A DNA stretch of 64,000 nt from Lanius collurio (taxonomy: Eukaryota > Chordata > Aves > Passeriformes > Laniidae), in NCBI GenBank assembly GCA_020086605.1, contig JACBWW010000012.1, forward strand, positions 14,854,197-14,918,196, written 5' to 3'. A program made the translations under genes and the position numbers. The notes under the pieces are model-generated. The model saw only the letters and a program-made list of their open reading frames with translations, ran no database searches and had not been told where the DNA came from. Position 1 is the first letter of the stretch. Each line of letters begins with the position of its first letter. Below are positions 12,767 to 23,945 of this stretch, in pieces.

Positions 12767-15700
12767 ATCAGCAAACATCTCGACTATTCAGCATCAGCTA
12801 GCCCTAAAATGATGAAGATCAGGATGAAGAGTTATCAAGTTATGCTGTGTTTCAAACATAAGAAGATTAATTAACCTGAACAATTTAACTGTATTCCTTA
12901 GTTTTAAACAGTCTGTAGAATTTTGCTCTGAAAATATCTAAGAGGTGCCAATTGCTGATGAAGTTTTGCCATTCTAAACATTTGGGAAATCTCTAGTGAA
13001 ATTTTAAAGTTTCAGTATTTTGGAATGTATTGCAGGCACTAGAGCTACTTATGTCTAGCATTAACTCTTCTTAGAATTGAAATAGAAGCAAAATGGTAAC
13101 AAGAATTCTTCAACTCTAAGGTCCATTATTCAGTGAACAGCCAGCAGCAGAAATATTTGGCAGGTCAATAAACCTGGTGAAACATTGCTCCTGGACCAAC
13201 AAAATTTTGGAGGATAGGAAGGGTAGTGCTATTATAGATTTGAGAAGAAGAAAGTTACTAACAGCATTTTGTAACAGAAAAAGATGAGAGCCTGCATGAC
13301 CTGAGTTCTAAGAGCAAGACACTTTGAGACAAATCCAGTGCATGAGAAAAAGAAAATTTAAAAGATACAACACATGATTCAGGATATCATCAATTAAAGA
13401 TTATATTTATTTCTTAGATGAAGAATTCCCAAACTTTCAGACCTATAAATCGCTGTCTACCATCCATTTTTCTTCAAGATTAGTGAAGTCACATCAAGCA
13501 TAGACAGTTTAAGCTTTCCCCTTTCACAAAGCTAAGCTGTCATGAGTGGTCTGCAGAACACTAGAAAAAAGCACACTAAAATTTGAGAACTGTGCTGTAG
13601 AAACTCCACCAGATAATTGGTATCTGTGTGAGAATCATCTTCAATACAGACAACCTAAAGAAGCCACTGGATCTGAATTGATCCTTCAAGGCCTCCACTT
13701 TAAAAGCCAAGAATGTCTATTTCCTTTTTCTTTCCAAGCAGGTGAAACAGAAAAAAATACAGACAACACTGCAAAGCAATAGCGAGACAATAGTAGTAAC
13801 AGCAAGATTATGATTACAGGCTAGAAACCAAAGCTATTAAGAGGACAGATGCACGAAAAAGTGATGGAACTATGATCCACTGACAAACCCATCACCGGTA
13901 GTTGCTGGCACTGGTTCCAATTGTGAAATATGTTAAAAGCCTAAAGTACTTTCACAACCTTGCTGATAATCGCTGCAGTTCACAAGGTACTTTCCATTTC
14001 TAAGAGGAGGTATTACACAAGAGAAATACAAGCTGCCCTGTGAATTTAAAAACTCAGCAATAGCTTTACACCATTTAAAGACCTCAGCCAGCCACAGCTC
14101 CAAAAGCAATTAATCTCATGTATCTGTTTTCCTTTTATGCCTAGACTTGAAGGCCAGTATGTAGCTAAAGAAAAAAAGCTATGGAGACACTACCCTGTTC
14201 ACATAGCAGAGGCTTCAGCAATACAGCACTTCAGCGCTGAAGCTGCCCCTAAAGTATTATTGTATAGAGAAAAAACAGATCTTCTCAAATAGCCACGTAA
14301 ATTGTCTTCTGCATAATAGTATGTGATAACATCTTTTAAAAGGACTTGCTCCAACTTCTGTGATATCTGCTAGTACTTTCTTTCTGTATCTGTAAATCAG
14401 CAATAAAACTTTGTTCAGATCCTGTGATGTCATAATATACAAAAAAAATTAGTTTCATTTGAAATTCTTGTAGTTTGCAGTTCCCACTAGCAGAAATTTT
14501 TTTCAACTATAGAAAATTAGCATGGGTTTCTTAGTTACAGACATCCATATATCAAGCAACAGAGATAACTCATGGTAGTCGGACTCCCTTGCCCAAAATT
14601 GTACTTTTCCAAGCCTGATAAACTGTATCCAAGTAGATTTTTGAAGACTTTTAATATTATAAATCTCATCACATTTTCCTTTTTTACTTATTTCTTCCCC
14701 CAAAATAATGAGGGACATAAAACTGATGCAAAATTATTTTGCATATCAGGTGATTTATTATGGTACCACCATCTTTTAGACAGGACACTAAATCCACTAA
14801 ATCTTTATTTACAGGAAACTTACGACAGGAACTTTGCAGAAAGCAGGCAACTCAGATTTCTCCACCAAACGAAACTTTTAGAGGAGCTGCTTCATCTACT
14901 CCACGTTCATGAACTCCCAGAATTGTTTCACCTTTATCAAATGTCAATTTATTAACATTGCCACATAATTTTGTCATGTCAGGCAGCGCATCCAAGACCA
15001 TTAACAGGAGCTCTAAACGTTCCTCCATTAATCAATGAACACTTAGGTGTGGCATAACATTTCAATGTTAACAGGGTTTTAACACCTACATCTTTGTTGT
15101 GTAAATTCAGAACCACAAACATGATTTTTATTCTGTATCAAGGGAGGCAAAAGCATCACACGCCATCTCAAACACAAGTATTCAGATGCAAAAATGTGTG
15201 CATACTCTCAGCACCTATTACAAACAATAATAATTAATTCTAATAAATTTCTTAACATCTTCAAGGTCAAATGTCAGATAGTCTCATTTGCTTAGCAATA
15301 CATCCGGTAACATAAAATTCAAGTATTGAACTGACTTAAGTTGCCCTTATAAGACTGACGTTTTCCACCTAGGATACAAACTGCTTAAATCTTGATAAAT
15401 AGATTGACTCCAACTTACAGTTACTCAGTTTCAATACCTTATTCTCATTTAGAGCATCCTCAATTAGCTAGGAACAGCCAGACACCTGAAATTCGCCATG
15501 CTTCAACATAAACTAAGATTATAAAAGTCTAGGCTATCATCTCTCAGGTAAAGTTGGTTTAACTAGATAAGAGACTGCTGCAGAAAATCCCACAATGATA
15601 CATAAAGAAAGATTAAAAAACAGTCTGTCAAATACAATGCAATATTTGTGTCCCAGTACTGTTGTAGAAGATGACTATAACAGAGGGATTCAGCTTTTCA

Positions 15701-17726
15701 GAAAGTGAACATGCTCTGTTTTACATTTTGCAAGTATAATTATTTCTCATTAAGTTCTTCAAATTGGTGACTCAATCAATTTCTGTGTACTAGAATTCTG
15801 CCAGGGTGAGTTATCCTAGAATTGTAAGGGAATATACATTTTTTTCAAATCCTCTTAAGCTCTTACATAATACAGTTATGTATAATAAAACAACAGGTAC
15901 TTACACTATCATAGCAGCTGTAGTATTTCAGTTAAGTGCTTGAAAATAGTGTGACAGAAGATGGGAAGAACCTCACAGGCTATTAAAGTTAAGAGTTGAT
16001 GCAATTCAATTTTACTATATTCATCATAAACTGCAGTTCAGCCCTATATGTCTGATCTGAACCATGTTTCATATTTTAAGACATAAACAGAAAACACTAT
16101 TAAATAGAAATGAACAGAAGTTCATCACTAAGTTTTACAGCTACAGCATTTCAGTGGAATTTTGAAAATCCAAGAAAAGAAGTGCATTATTTCACAACAG
16201 ACACACTGTGAGAAAAAAAAACAGCTGCACCAGGATACTGTGCCCTTGAAAGCAAGGCAGGCCAAGCAATACAAAGGCGCTACTTGGGCATTACAGTTGC
16301 CAGTAGGATAAAAGGGTCAATGATACACTGAAGGTGTAGACTGCAAAAGAATTATTCAAGCATGATTCAAAGGCAGTTAGAAGAGACCAGGTCGGTCAGA
16401 ACAGCACACAAGATGACTACCGCAAGTAGACGAACATCTGCAGTAGCATATTAGCATTCATACCCTTAACATGCTACTTCTTTAAAATAATCAGAAAGCA
16501 GACTATTTATTACAGTGAAACCACCCACACCACATAGCAGGATGATTCAAGGAAAAGCAGTAACCTGTAGAGTGTCCAGCACTCAAACTGTACTTTCTTG
16601 CTTCTCAATTGTGTAAAATGAAAACAAAAACCATAACACAGTAAGTTCATTTAACATGCAATTTTCCCTTTTCCCTGTTTTTCATGAAAGCCTCAAATGT
16701 GGATCATAAAAGATTCTCTTAAAAGAGCCAGATGAATGTGCTGCTGTCTAAGATGCTACCTTGCCTACCAGGCAAAGCTCCAGCACTCAGGTTAGCTTCT
16801 CTTTCCAAACACTTGAAAAATCATGTCATCATTCCACCACTTCTCTGGTCATTTAGAATACTCAGAAAAATAAGAGACAAGATTGGACTTTCTCCTCCTT
16901 AGCTTTTATTACTAAGTCCTCTAATCTGGATGTTGTATACACTAGAAGTAAAAGGAGCAGATAAAAGTCTGTTTAAGTAAACATTTTGACATGTTTCACA
17001 AAGTAAAATTTGATCGCATTGTTTAGCAATGATTGTTAGTTCTTATTTGTTTCAGATTCCTTCCAAGGATCAGCAATAGTATAAAAACAACCACGACCCA
17101 ATTTCCCACTTTCTGTGATATATCTGCCAAAAAACCCCCACCATTCTTTAACCCAGCTGCTAATGGTGCATGCCTTGAAAAAAATGCTTCATTCTAACAC
17201 AATAAACATTTATGAGTAAACACATCTATATAGATTTCACTTTGCAGAGATTCGTTAAACTGGTCCTTCCCCAGAGCCTGAAGATCTAAATATATCCATA
17301 ATAAACAACTCCAAAAAAGCAGCCGATATGACTAAGTAGTGACTGCACTACAGAGGGCAGGCGTAAGCACATTTGCATGCACTTCATTCATGCTAGATGG
17401 CTGAAAATCATACGATACACTTCAGCTCTCCAGTAACTGTAATGGTACCACTGAAGAAACCACTTCTTTGCCCTCGTCTACTCATAACAAGCTCTTGGAA
17501 GCAAGATGATCAGTAAGAAACTACCTATGAATAAGCAAAAACCCAAAGCTTCCTGTATGCATATATCCCACACAAAGGTTTCTCCTTCACAGGTATACTA
17601 GCATCTCTTACCAATAAAAATATCTAATCTCAAAATAAGTCACTTTTGTCACCAACCATCCTCTAGCCAATATTGGGAGTTTTGCCCTAGTGGATGTTCT
17701 CCAATACTTTATTCAGTCTCCTTACT

Positions 17727-17792
17727 AAAAAAAAAAAAACAAACAAAAAAACAAACAAACAAACCAAAACAAAACAAATAACAAAACAAACC
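17727..17792. repeat. A-rich / (AAAC)n low-complexity tract
   Basis: A run of about 13 A is followed by repeated AAAC and AAAAC units. On the minus strand it is a (GTTT)n tract. It could be the worn tail of a retroposed sequence, but no recognisable body flanks it. Confidence 0.85.
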
Positions 17793-18268
17793 ACATGTAT
17801 CTGTCCTCCAACTATTACCAAGACTGTACATCAACTATCTTTAAAAGTCATCTTCCATTAATTTAAGCATCTGGGTACCAAAACTCAGCTGGCAAAAAGC
17901 ACAAAGACTTCTACGCCGGACCTTGCTAGTTATTCTACCCATTTCTATACTAATCTCTAGGCAGTGAATTCAACGTAATAAGTGTACTGACAGCAGCAAA
18001 GCACGTACTGACAAAGAACGAGGAATACTTCCAGCCTCTGTCAGGAGGGGCACGCTCCAGCCCTGGGCAGAAGGAGACGAAGGCAAACCTGTTGGCTACG
18101 CACCGGATTCCGAGGGGCGAGATGCACCGTCATCCCCCTAAAACGCATCCGCGGCCGGACCGCGGGGTTCTCGCCACACTTGTTTATTTTTCCCCTCCTT
18201 CCCAGCAACGGAACCTACGCGGCGGAGCTGGCGCGGGCAGCAGCAGCGGAGGAGTGGAGGAGAGACCG

Positions 18269-18328
18269 GTGTCACTCCGGTCACACGCACGGGGCCGGGT
18301 GTCACCGCGGTCACACGGGGCCGTGTCG
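18269..18328. repeat. 30-base tandem duplication in CpG island
   Basis: GGTGTCAC followed by CGGTCACACG recurs 30 bases later (18,269 and 18,299), making a two-copy imperfect repeat just beside the 36-base minisatellite. Both sit in the intron-1 side of the SNRK CpG island. Confidence 0.7.
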
Positions 18329-18380
18329 CACGGACACTGCCGCGCCAGGGGCACGGGAGGCTCCCGGCAGCCCGCCGTCG

Positions 18381-18534
18381 CCGCAGGAACACCTGCATCT
18401 CGGGAGCCCGCTGTCCCCGCAGGAACACCCGCGTCCCGGGAACCCATCGTCCCCGCAGGAACACCCGCATTCCGGGACCCCGCTGATCCCGCAGGAACAA
18501 CCGCATCCCGGGAGTCCGCCGTCCCTGCAGAAAC
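18381..18534. repeat. 36-base GC-rich minisatellite, about 4-5 units
   Basis: The core GCAGGAAC recurs at 18,383, 18,419, 18,455 and 18,491, with a diverged copy (GCAGAAAC) at 18,527, always exactly 36 bases apart. Units differ by a few substitutions but no indels. Because 36 is a multiple of three, every frame translates to a 12-residue repeat, which produces false repetitive proteins on both strands. It lies in intron 1, 250-400 bases from the exon 1 donor and within the CpG island. Confidence 0.9.
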
Positions 18535-18778
18535 AACGGCTTCTCCCCTCCCTTCCCCAAGCCCTCCCCTCCAGCCCCGCCGGCACCGACACACCGACCT
18601 TCGGCGACGGCCGGCAAACGTCCCCTCACCGCCTCCTCCTCCCCCTGGGCCGAGGCCGCCATTGGGCTCGGCCGGCTCCGGGAGGAACGGGAAGGCGTAG
18701 GGAGGGGGAGGAAGGAACCCACCACACCCCACCGGCCCAGCCTGAGCCGAACGCGGCCCAACCCCGCCGGCAACTTAC

Positions 18779-19050
18779 TGCCCGCAGCGGCGGCAGCGGC
18801 GGCGTCTCCTCGGGGCGCCGCGCCCCGCGCCGCCCCCTGCATGGGCAGCGCCCGCTGCGACTGCCCTCGGGAGCGGCGACGGGGAGCTCAGCGCGGAGGG
18901 CAGGAGGGACAGAGGAGGGACAGAGGGAGTCCAAGAGCCCAGGGGGAAAGGTCGGCGGGGCTGCGGCGGGTCGCGCTCCTCGCCCGCGCTGCGCTCGGAC
19001 AGGACCCGGCGCTGGGGCCGCTCCTGCTGCGCTCCCGAGTCGCGACTGAC
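18779..19050 (-). other. SNRK: SNRK exon 1, untranslated (5' end approximate)
   Basis: On the minus strand a very strong donor, GGGCA|GTAAGTT, lies at 18,778 inside the CpG island, so exon 1 ends at 18,779. The transcription start cannot be read directly; the upper limit of about 19,050 is a guess from the positions of the GC box (19,082-19,096) and the CCAAT-type motif (19,178-19,190), which should lie upstream of it. An ATG at 18,842 opens a frame rich in Ala and Gly that runs across the donor. The donor position is solid; the 5' end is not. Confidence 0.65.
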
Positions 19051-19081
19051 AACAACGGCCGCGGCTCGCGCGGGGCCGCGA

Positions 19082-19096
19082 GGGGCGGGGCGGGGC
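19082..19096. promoter_or_regulatory. GC box (SP1/KLF-type) in SNRK promoter
   Basis: The sequence GGGGCGGGGCGGGGC contains two overlapping GGGGCGGGG-type SP1/KLF sites. It lies just upstream of predicted SNRK exon 1 and is followed by GCCAAC, a weak CCAAT variant. Binding is inferred. Confidence 0.5.
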
Positions 19097-19177
19097 CAAC
19101 GGACGCCCGCGCGCAGCCGCGCCTGCGCCGCGCGGAGGGGAGGGGAGGCCGCGCGCCAAGCGCAGTCACGACGGGGG

Positions 19178-19190
19178 CCAATGGCGGCGG
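19178..19190. promoter_or_regulatory. CCAATGGCGGCGG motif (NF-Y/YY1-like)
   Basis: CCAATGGCGGCGG joins a CCAAT box to an ATGGCGGC core of YY1 type. A second CCAATGGCGG occurs on the opposite strand at 18,656-18,665, about 520 bases away and on the other side of exon 1. A paired, inverted arrangement around a TSS would fit a bidirectional or broad promoter. Factor identity is inferred from motif shape. Confidence 0.4.
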
Positions 19191-19552
19191 TGGGGGGGCG
19201 GGCAGGGGATGGAGCACCTGAGGGGAGCGGAGCGGAGGGCGGTGAGAGCGCTCCGTTCGGTCCGCTCTGGGCTTCGGATTCGTGGGGGTCCTGAGCCCTA
19301 GAAAAAGGAAAAATAAGAGCGAATAAAGGAAAATAAGGGCGAAGAGCTGAAGGCATGAGGAGAGGGTGAAGAAGCCCGCGCGTCCGCCACCTGCGTGGCG
19401 GAGAGTTGGCGGCCCCTGTCCCTCTGGGGGGGTCGCTGGGCTGGAGCGCTGGTTAAAGTCGTGAAAGGGCCACGCCTGTGGTTCCTGGGTAGAAATCATA
19501 GCGTATAAATGAGAATATAGAGCTCACAGAATAAGTTAGATCAGATTCTGAC

Positions 19553-19690
19553 ATCATCGAATCCAACCCGTGACCGAACACCACTGTGACGGTGTGCCAC
19601 GTCCAGTCTTTCCTTAAATATGTCCGGGGACAATGACTCCACCACCTCCCCGAGCAGGGAATGGTGCCCGTTGTGTCCTGGGCAGCTGGC
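19553..19690 (-). mobile_element. CR1 LINE fragment, antisense, diverged
   Basis: Plus-strand text reading TCGAATCCAACCCGTGACC, then GTGCCACGTCCAGTC and GACTCCACCACCTCCCC, matches the reverse complement of the CR1 3' region (classically ATCCAGTCCAACC ... GACTCCACCACTTCCC). The copy is short and lacks the terminal ATTCTATG repeats. It lies 130 bases beyond the CpG island, upstream of SNRK. Its distal boundary is uncertain. Confidence 0.75.
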
Positions 19691-19699
19691 CTGGGTAGC

Positions 19700-22600
19700 G
19701 ATGGTGTGAGGGCATCGAGGCACACTGCTGTTGGATTCCCCTGTGGTGGGAAGGGTGGGAACACAATGGATAGTGGAGGTCATTTGGAAGCAGGGAGAGT
19801 GAAAGGAAAGGATGGCAGTGAAGCCAGTAGGAGTAAAGAGGCCAAGGAATAAGCCTGGCAGGGGTTTCAGAGTTTCCCTGTACACATACCCCTGTCAGAG
19901 CAGTTTCCCTGCTGCACGTGTAGTGAAGGCAAGGGAAACACCTCAAGTGGTTGCTACAGAAGCATTCGGGCTAAGTGTGTGCTAAGAGGGATGCACGAAG
20001 TGGTTGCTTGGAGCATCAGAAGTAATGCAAGAATTTCCTCTGAAGATCAAGGAAGGAAAATCCTTGAATAACTAGGAAAATTAAAGACTTGAAAGTGGCC
20101 CTTTGAAAAGTGCCCTGTTTTGTTTGGTTTTTTTTCAATAGAAATGGCCAATCAAGATATATGGAGGGAGAATACAAAACCTCACTATACAGCTAAGCCT
20201 AATTTTAAGAAAACATTTGAGAAATGCTTTTCATTTTTTCCCATGCTTTGACAAAATTTAGATATCATTCTTTTATTAATAGCTTATGTACAACAGAGGC
20301 TATTAAATTAACCTGGAATTTCTTAGCTTGAAACCAATGTTTGTGAATACACTAAGCCAGAAAATACAGTTCAGGGAATGACTAAACTGAAATAGTGACC
20401 ATATGTAATAAAAAAGGACATAATGATTTTGTATTTTAAGGTTTCAAAAGAGAAATACAGTAAAAAATACATTAAGATTTCAGGATATGTTGAGTCTTAT
20501 CACCGCCTCCTATAAGAATGAGAATTTCATGATTTGGTCATAATTTAGACCACTCTGTGGTCTAAATTCTCCACATTCCAATCAGGCTTGATTCTTCACT
20601 CTCACACCATTCAGACACCAATAAAACACAACTGATTGCTGAATTTATCAGATGGATTTGATGTAGGAGATTGCAATAACCAGCCCATCACCTGTGTCTG
20701 CCTGATTATCACTTGATTTCTCAAGTCTGAGTTTGCACAAGCATGTGATATGCACCACTTGGATTTCTGAGCCGGCTGTGATCAGGTGATGCCTCATGCT
20801 TATTGTGTTGTAAAACTTAAATCTAGATTCCGTCTCTCTAGTTAATTATGTATTTCCAGTTGGTTTTTATTGGCACGTTGAAGAAGGCACATCTCACAAA
20901 GACCAAATGATGATTCAGTTCATGGCCACTAAGTCTTCCTTTGCAAAATATTTTGGCATAAAGGACGTTTTTATATCAGCTAGAAATCACATTATCATCT
21001 ATTGCTCTACCACTCAGGATATTGTGCTCAGTTGTACTCAGCTTTCCAGCATGTTTGCTTATGTGGGAAAACAGATGGGTAGAAAAGGACACATTTGCAG
21101 GGGAAAAAAAAAATCTCACCTGCAACATAGCTATTTTGAGATACTATACTTAGGGTCACTTATGCAATACAACAGCTGTTTTACTCAATGGGATGAGTCT
21201 TTGTAGCTGAGTATGTGTGAGACCAAGAAGAGGGTCAAGAATACGTGCAGCACTTAAGTGGAGACAACAGGGACTGGAAGGAGTCTGGCAGTTGTAGTGG
21301 GATGGAATTGCCTGTTTTCAGGCAGCTTTATCACTGTTTACACTAGATCACATACTTCTGGGGTGAGACCAATACCAGTCTCCAAAAACATAATGTAAAT
21401 CTCCTGTCACATATACAGTCACTTACACTGGCCTTTGTCTTTGGCACAGGGCCTTGTTTTGGTTTTGTGAGGGGCTTTTTGCAGTGAAAACGTAATGAAT
21501 GTGGTAGCTACGTGCCTGTAAAACCAAGCAAGCTGCAGCGAGGTTGCTGGGGGAAGTCAGCCCTGTGCTGCTGCTTTTGGTTGGCCGTGCCTGGTTTACC
21601 CCACAATAAAAGTGCCGTGCCTTGGTCCCCACATCAGCTATAAAATAGGACAGCTAATACATGATAGCTGTGCCTCAGCAAAGTACACCTCACCTGTCAG
21701 TCATTAGCCTGAATGTATTTGTCTAGGGAAGGTGACAGCAACAGCCTCATGCATCTGTTTGAGGGATTGCTCATGGCATACATGCATCCAAATCAGACCA
21801 GGCAACATTCCTCCTTGCTAAATCCAAGCATAATCTACTACACGAAGTAAATGGTAGATAATACTTGTTTTTACAGAATACCTACTGGCTGACATTAGAA
21901 ATAACCTTATTTTAGATAAGATACAAGAAGTGTAAGCCATCTGTCAAAATGGAGTGTATAAACGTATGTGAAATTGTTAGTCTACAGGATTTGAGAAGGG
22001 ATATGTTCTTAAAAAGGTGAATCATTATGGTTCACCTGTTTCAAAAACTGGGCTAATACTTAATGTAAATTATTTTGCACCTTTCCAATGACAAATGTTT
22101 GAAATGCAAAGTAGTGCAAGAAAATGTTGGGATGTCTCAAACTGCTTGAGGCTTAAATAATGGCTTTGGACCAGCCTTTGTGAGTAGGTCCATTCTCCCT
22201 AGTAATTCCCAAACCCACTGGTCAAATCTGAATTAAAGGGGTAGATATTTCCAGAATTACATGTTTTCATAAGTGTCCTGAAACTAGGCCTATGCAGTGA
22301 ACAGTAACCTTACCTGTACTCCCTATACAGCAAAAGCTGCAGTGTGAGCTCACCCTTCATTAGTCACAGGAGAATCCGCATGGATGAGAGTGGCTTTTTC
22401 CCCCTCAGGGTGGGAAAAGCTTCAGTCAAAATTCACACTTCATTAGACACTGGATAATCGGAGCATGAGGCTCAAATCCATAGGCCTCATTAGTTCCCTT
22501 TCATTATTAAATTATTAACAGTTTCCCTGACAAAGCAGAACAAAGCAGCTGCCTTTGGACAGATATAGAAGAGTACAATTTCTACTGCAGCTTATGGAGG

Positions 22601-22850
22601 ACATTCAGATATTACATTTCTTAATAGCCTCAGTGCTATTTGAACAATCCGTACATTTCCATGATCAGCGGAGGTAACTCGGGTTTCTGGGCTGATGCAG
22701 AAACTGCTGGAAATATCTAAAGGAATCATATACAGTCTCTTTTCTGATGTCAAAGCTGAATTTAAGATTTGCAAATGATCCCAAGGGCAACAAGAAGAGC
22801 TTCTACCCCAACTCGAAGAGTAAAAGACTGAAAACAGGAGACATGGTCTT
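19700..22850. other. Intergenic, no gene recognised
   Basis: AT-rich DNA upstream of SNRK. It contains a perfect 11-base inverted repeat at 20,542-20,568, a short A run near 21,104, and an AATAAA near 21,604 with no associated gene. Open frames are short and resemble no known family. Confidence 0.6.
20542..20568. repeat. Perfect inverted repeat, 11-base arms, 5-base loop
   Basis: AATTTAGACCA is followed by CTCTG and then the exact reverse complement TGGTCTAAATT. The structure stops sharply at both ends. No terminator or transposon end is recognised around it. Confidence 0.85.
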
Positions 22851-23945
22851 GTTCCTGAATGGGGCAAATGACCTAGCAATGGAAACAGATGAGGTTGTAG
22901 CTCTCAGAGCCACTGTTGCCTCAGGCATATCATCAAGGTCTCCCAGATCTCTGTGCTTAGAGTTCGTGGAGAACTGCCGGCAATGGGTAAGGATCAAGTA
23001 AAGGATTACATGGGAGAATTTGACCCATAGACATTCATGGGACCAACAGAGCTGTAATCAAGCTGTTGAGGGAGCTGTCTGGTGTCACTACAAGACTGCA
23101 CTTTTATATTTGAAAGGTAGTGGAGACTGGAGTCTCCACAACCATTGGAGTGTTCCCCAATGACCCTTGGAAAAAAGCCCAAAGGGAAGCTCTTAGCTGA
23201 TCAGCCTCACTGCAGTCCATATGGAAATCCATGTCGTCTTGGAACACTTTTCTGAACACAGGAAGGAGGAGGTGATCAGGAATAGACAGCATGCCTCACC
23301 AACCCAATTGCCTTCTATTGTAATACAACTGGATTTGTAGATGAGGAAGAGGAGAGGATATTTTTTACCTTGACTTTTGCAGTGTTTTTGACACTGTCTA
23401 CTGTGTTGTATCCCAATTAACACATTGTGGGCTAGATAGATGGACAACCACATGGGTAAAAAATTGGATGATAGGACTCAGAGGCCAGCAGTTAAAGAGC
23501 TGTACTCTCTCAGGAGGCCAGTAAGAAGTGGAGTACTGAAGGGATCTGTCCTGGGACCTGACCTGTTTAATGTCTGTAGGAATGCCTAGAGGAGGTGACA
23601 GAGTGCCCTTTCATCAAGTTTGTGGATGACAGCAAATTAGAGGGAGAGCCAATACCGTCAAAGGTAGAGCCCTTGTCACTCAGAGGGACTCAGGCTGAAG
23701 GAATGGTGTGACAAGAGCCTCATGAAGTTCAACCAGGTCAAACAGTATCTGGGACAGACTAACTCCGTGCAGGGTATGGCTCTGTGGAGAAGGGTGTGGG
23801 GTCCTGGGGGACAGCTGGGTAAGCCTAAGCCAGTGACGAAGGCTAACAGCATCCCTGGACTGTGTCAGTAGGAACACAGCCAGAAGAGGGGGGAAGCAAT
23901 TACCATCCTCTGCTTGGCACTCAGACTGCCTCTGGAATACTGAGC
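22850..23945 (+). mobile_element. CR1 LINE body fragment with decayed reverse transcriptase
   Basis: Broken pieces of CR1 ORF2 read on the plus strand. GTTGAGGGAGCTGTCTGG matches the CR1 'LRELA' region. AGAAGTGGAGTACTGAAGG then GATCTGTCCTGGGACC encodes RSGVLKGSVLGP, matching the family's RSGVPQGSVLGP motif. GTGGATGACAGCAAATTAG encodes a VDDSKL-type piece. The end near 23,945 matches the CR1 text before GGAATACTG and is then truncated. Stops and frameshifts break every frame, so it is an old dead copy. The left boundary is soft; 22,850-22,980 may be non-CR1. Confidence 0.8.

Larger units (their letters stand above)
8462..18778 (-). other. SNRK intron 1, about 10.3 kb
   Basis: Intron from the exon 1 donor to the exon 2 acceptor. 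The first 700 bases on the promoter side are CpG island with the tandem repeats listed. The rest is AT-rich, CpG-poor and nearly free of recognisable transposons. It contains an A-rich AAAC repeat at 17.7 kb and a small AAATGTTACTA repeat at 12.7 kb. Short open frames here show no recognisable protein family. Confidence 0.7.
18090..19420. promoter_or_regulatory. CpG-island promoter of SNRK
   Basis: CpG density rises abruptly near 18,090 and falls near 19,420, while the flanks are AT-rich and CpG-poor. The block spans predicted SNRK exon 1 and the start of intron 1. It has no obvious TATA box and carries GC-box and CCAAT-type motifs, as expected for a housekeeping-type promoter. Long open frames exist on both strands here, but they follow from high GC content (few stop codons) and I do not call them genes. 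A plus-strand donor-like site (GGCG|GTGAGA, near 19,242) leaves room for a divergent non-coding transcript. Confidence 0.85.

Noticed and set aside
18092..19499. Long overlapping open frames (up to 289 codons) on both strands
   Set aside because: They coincide with the CpG island and 36-base repeat; high GC removes stop codons in all frames, and the products are Pro/Arg/Ala/Gly-rich without domains. SNRK exon 1 and its promoter explain the region.
21423..21632. AATAAA at about 21,604 with upstream open frame, considered as a solo LTR or retrocopy end
   Set aside because: No TG...CA LTR ends, target-site duplication, primer-binding site or poly-A tail could be seen.
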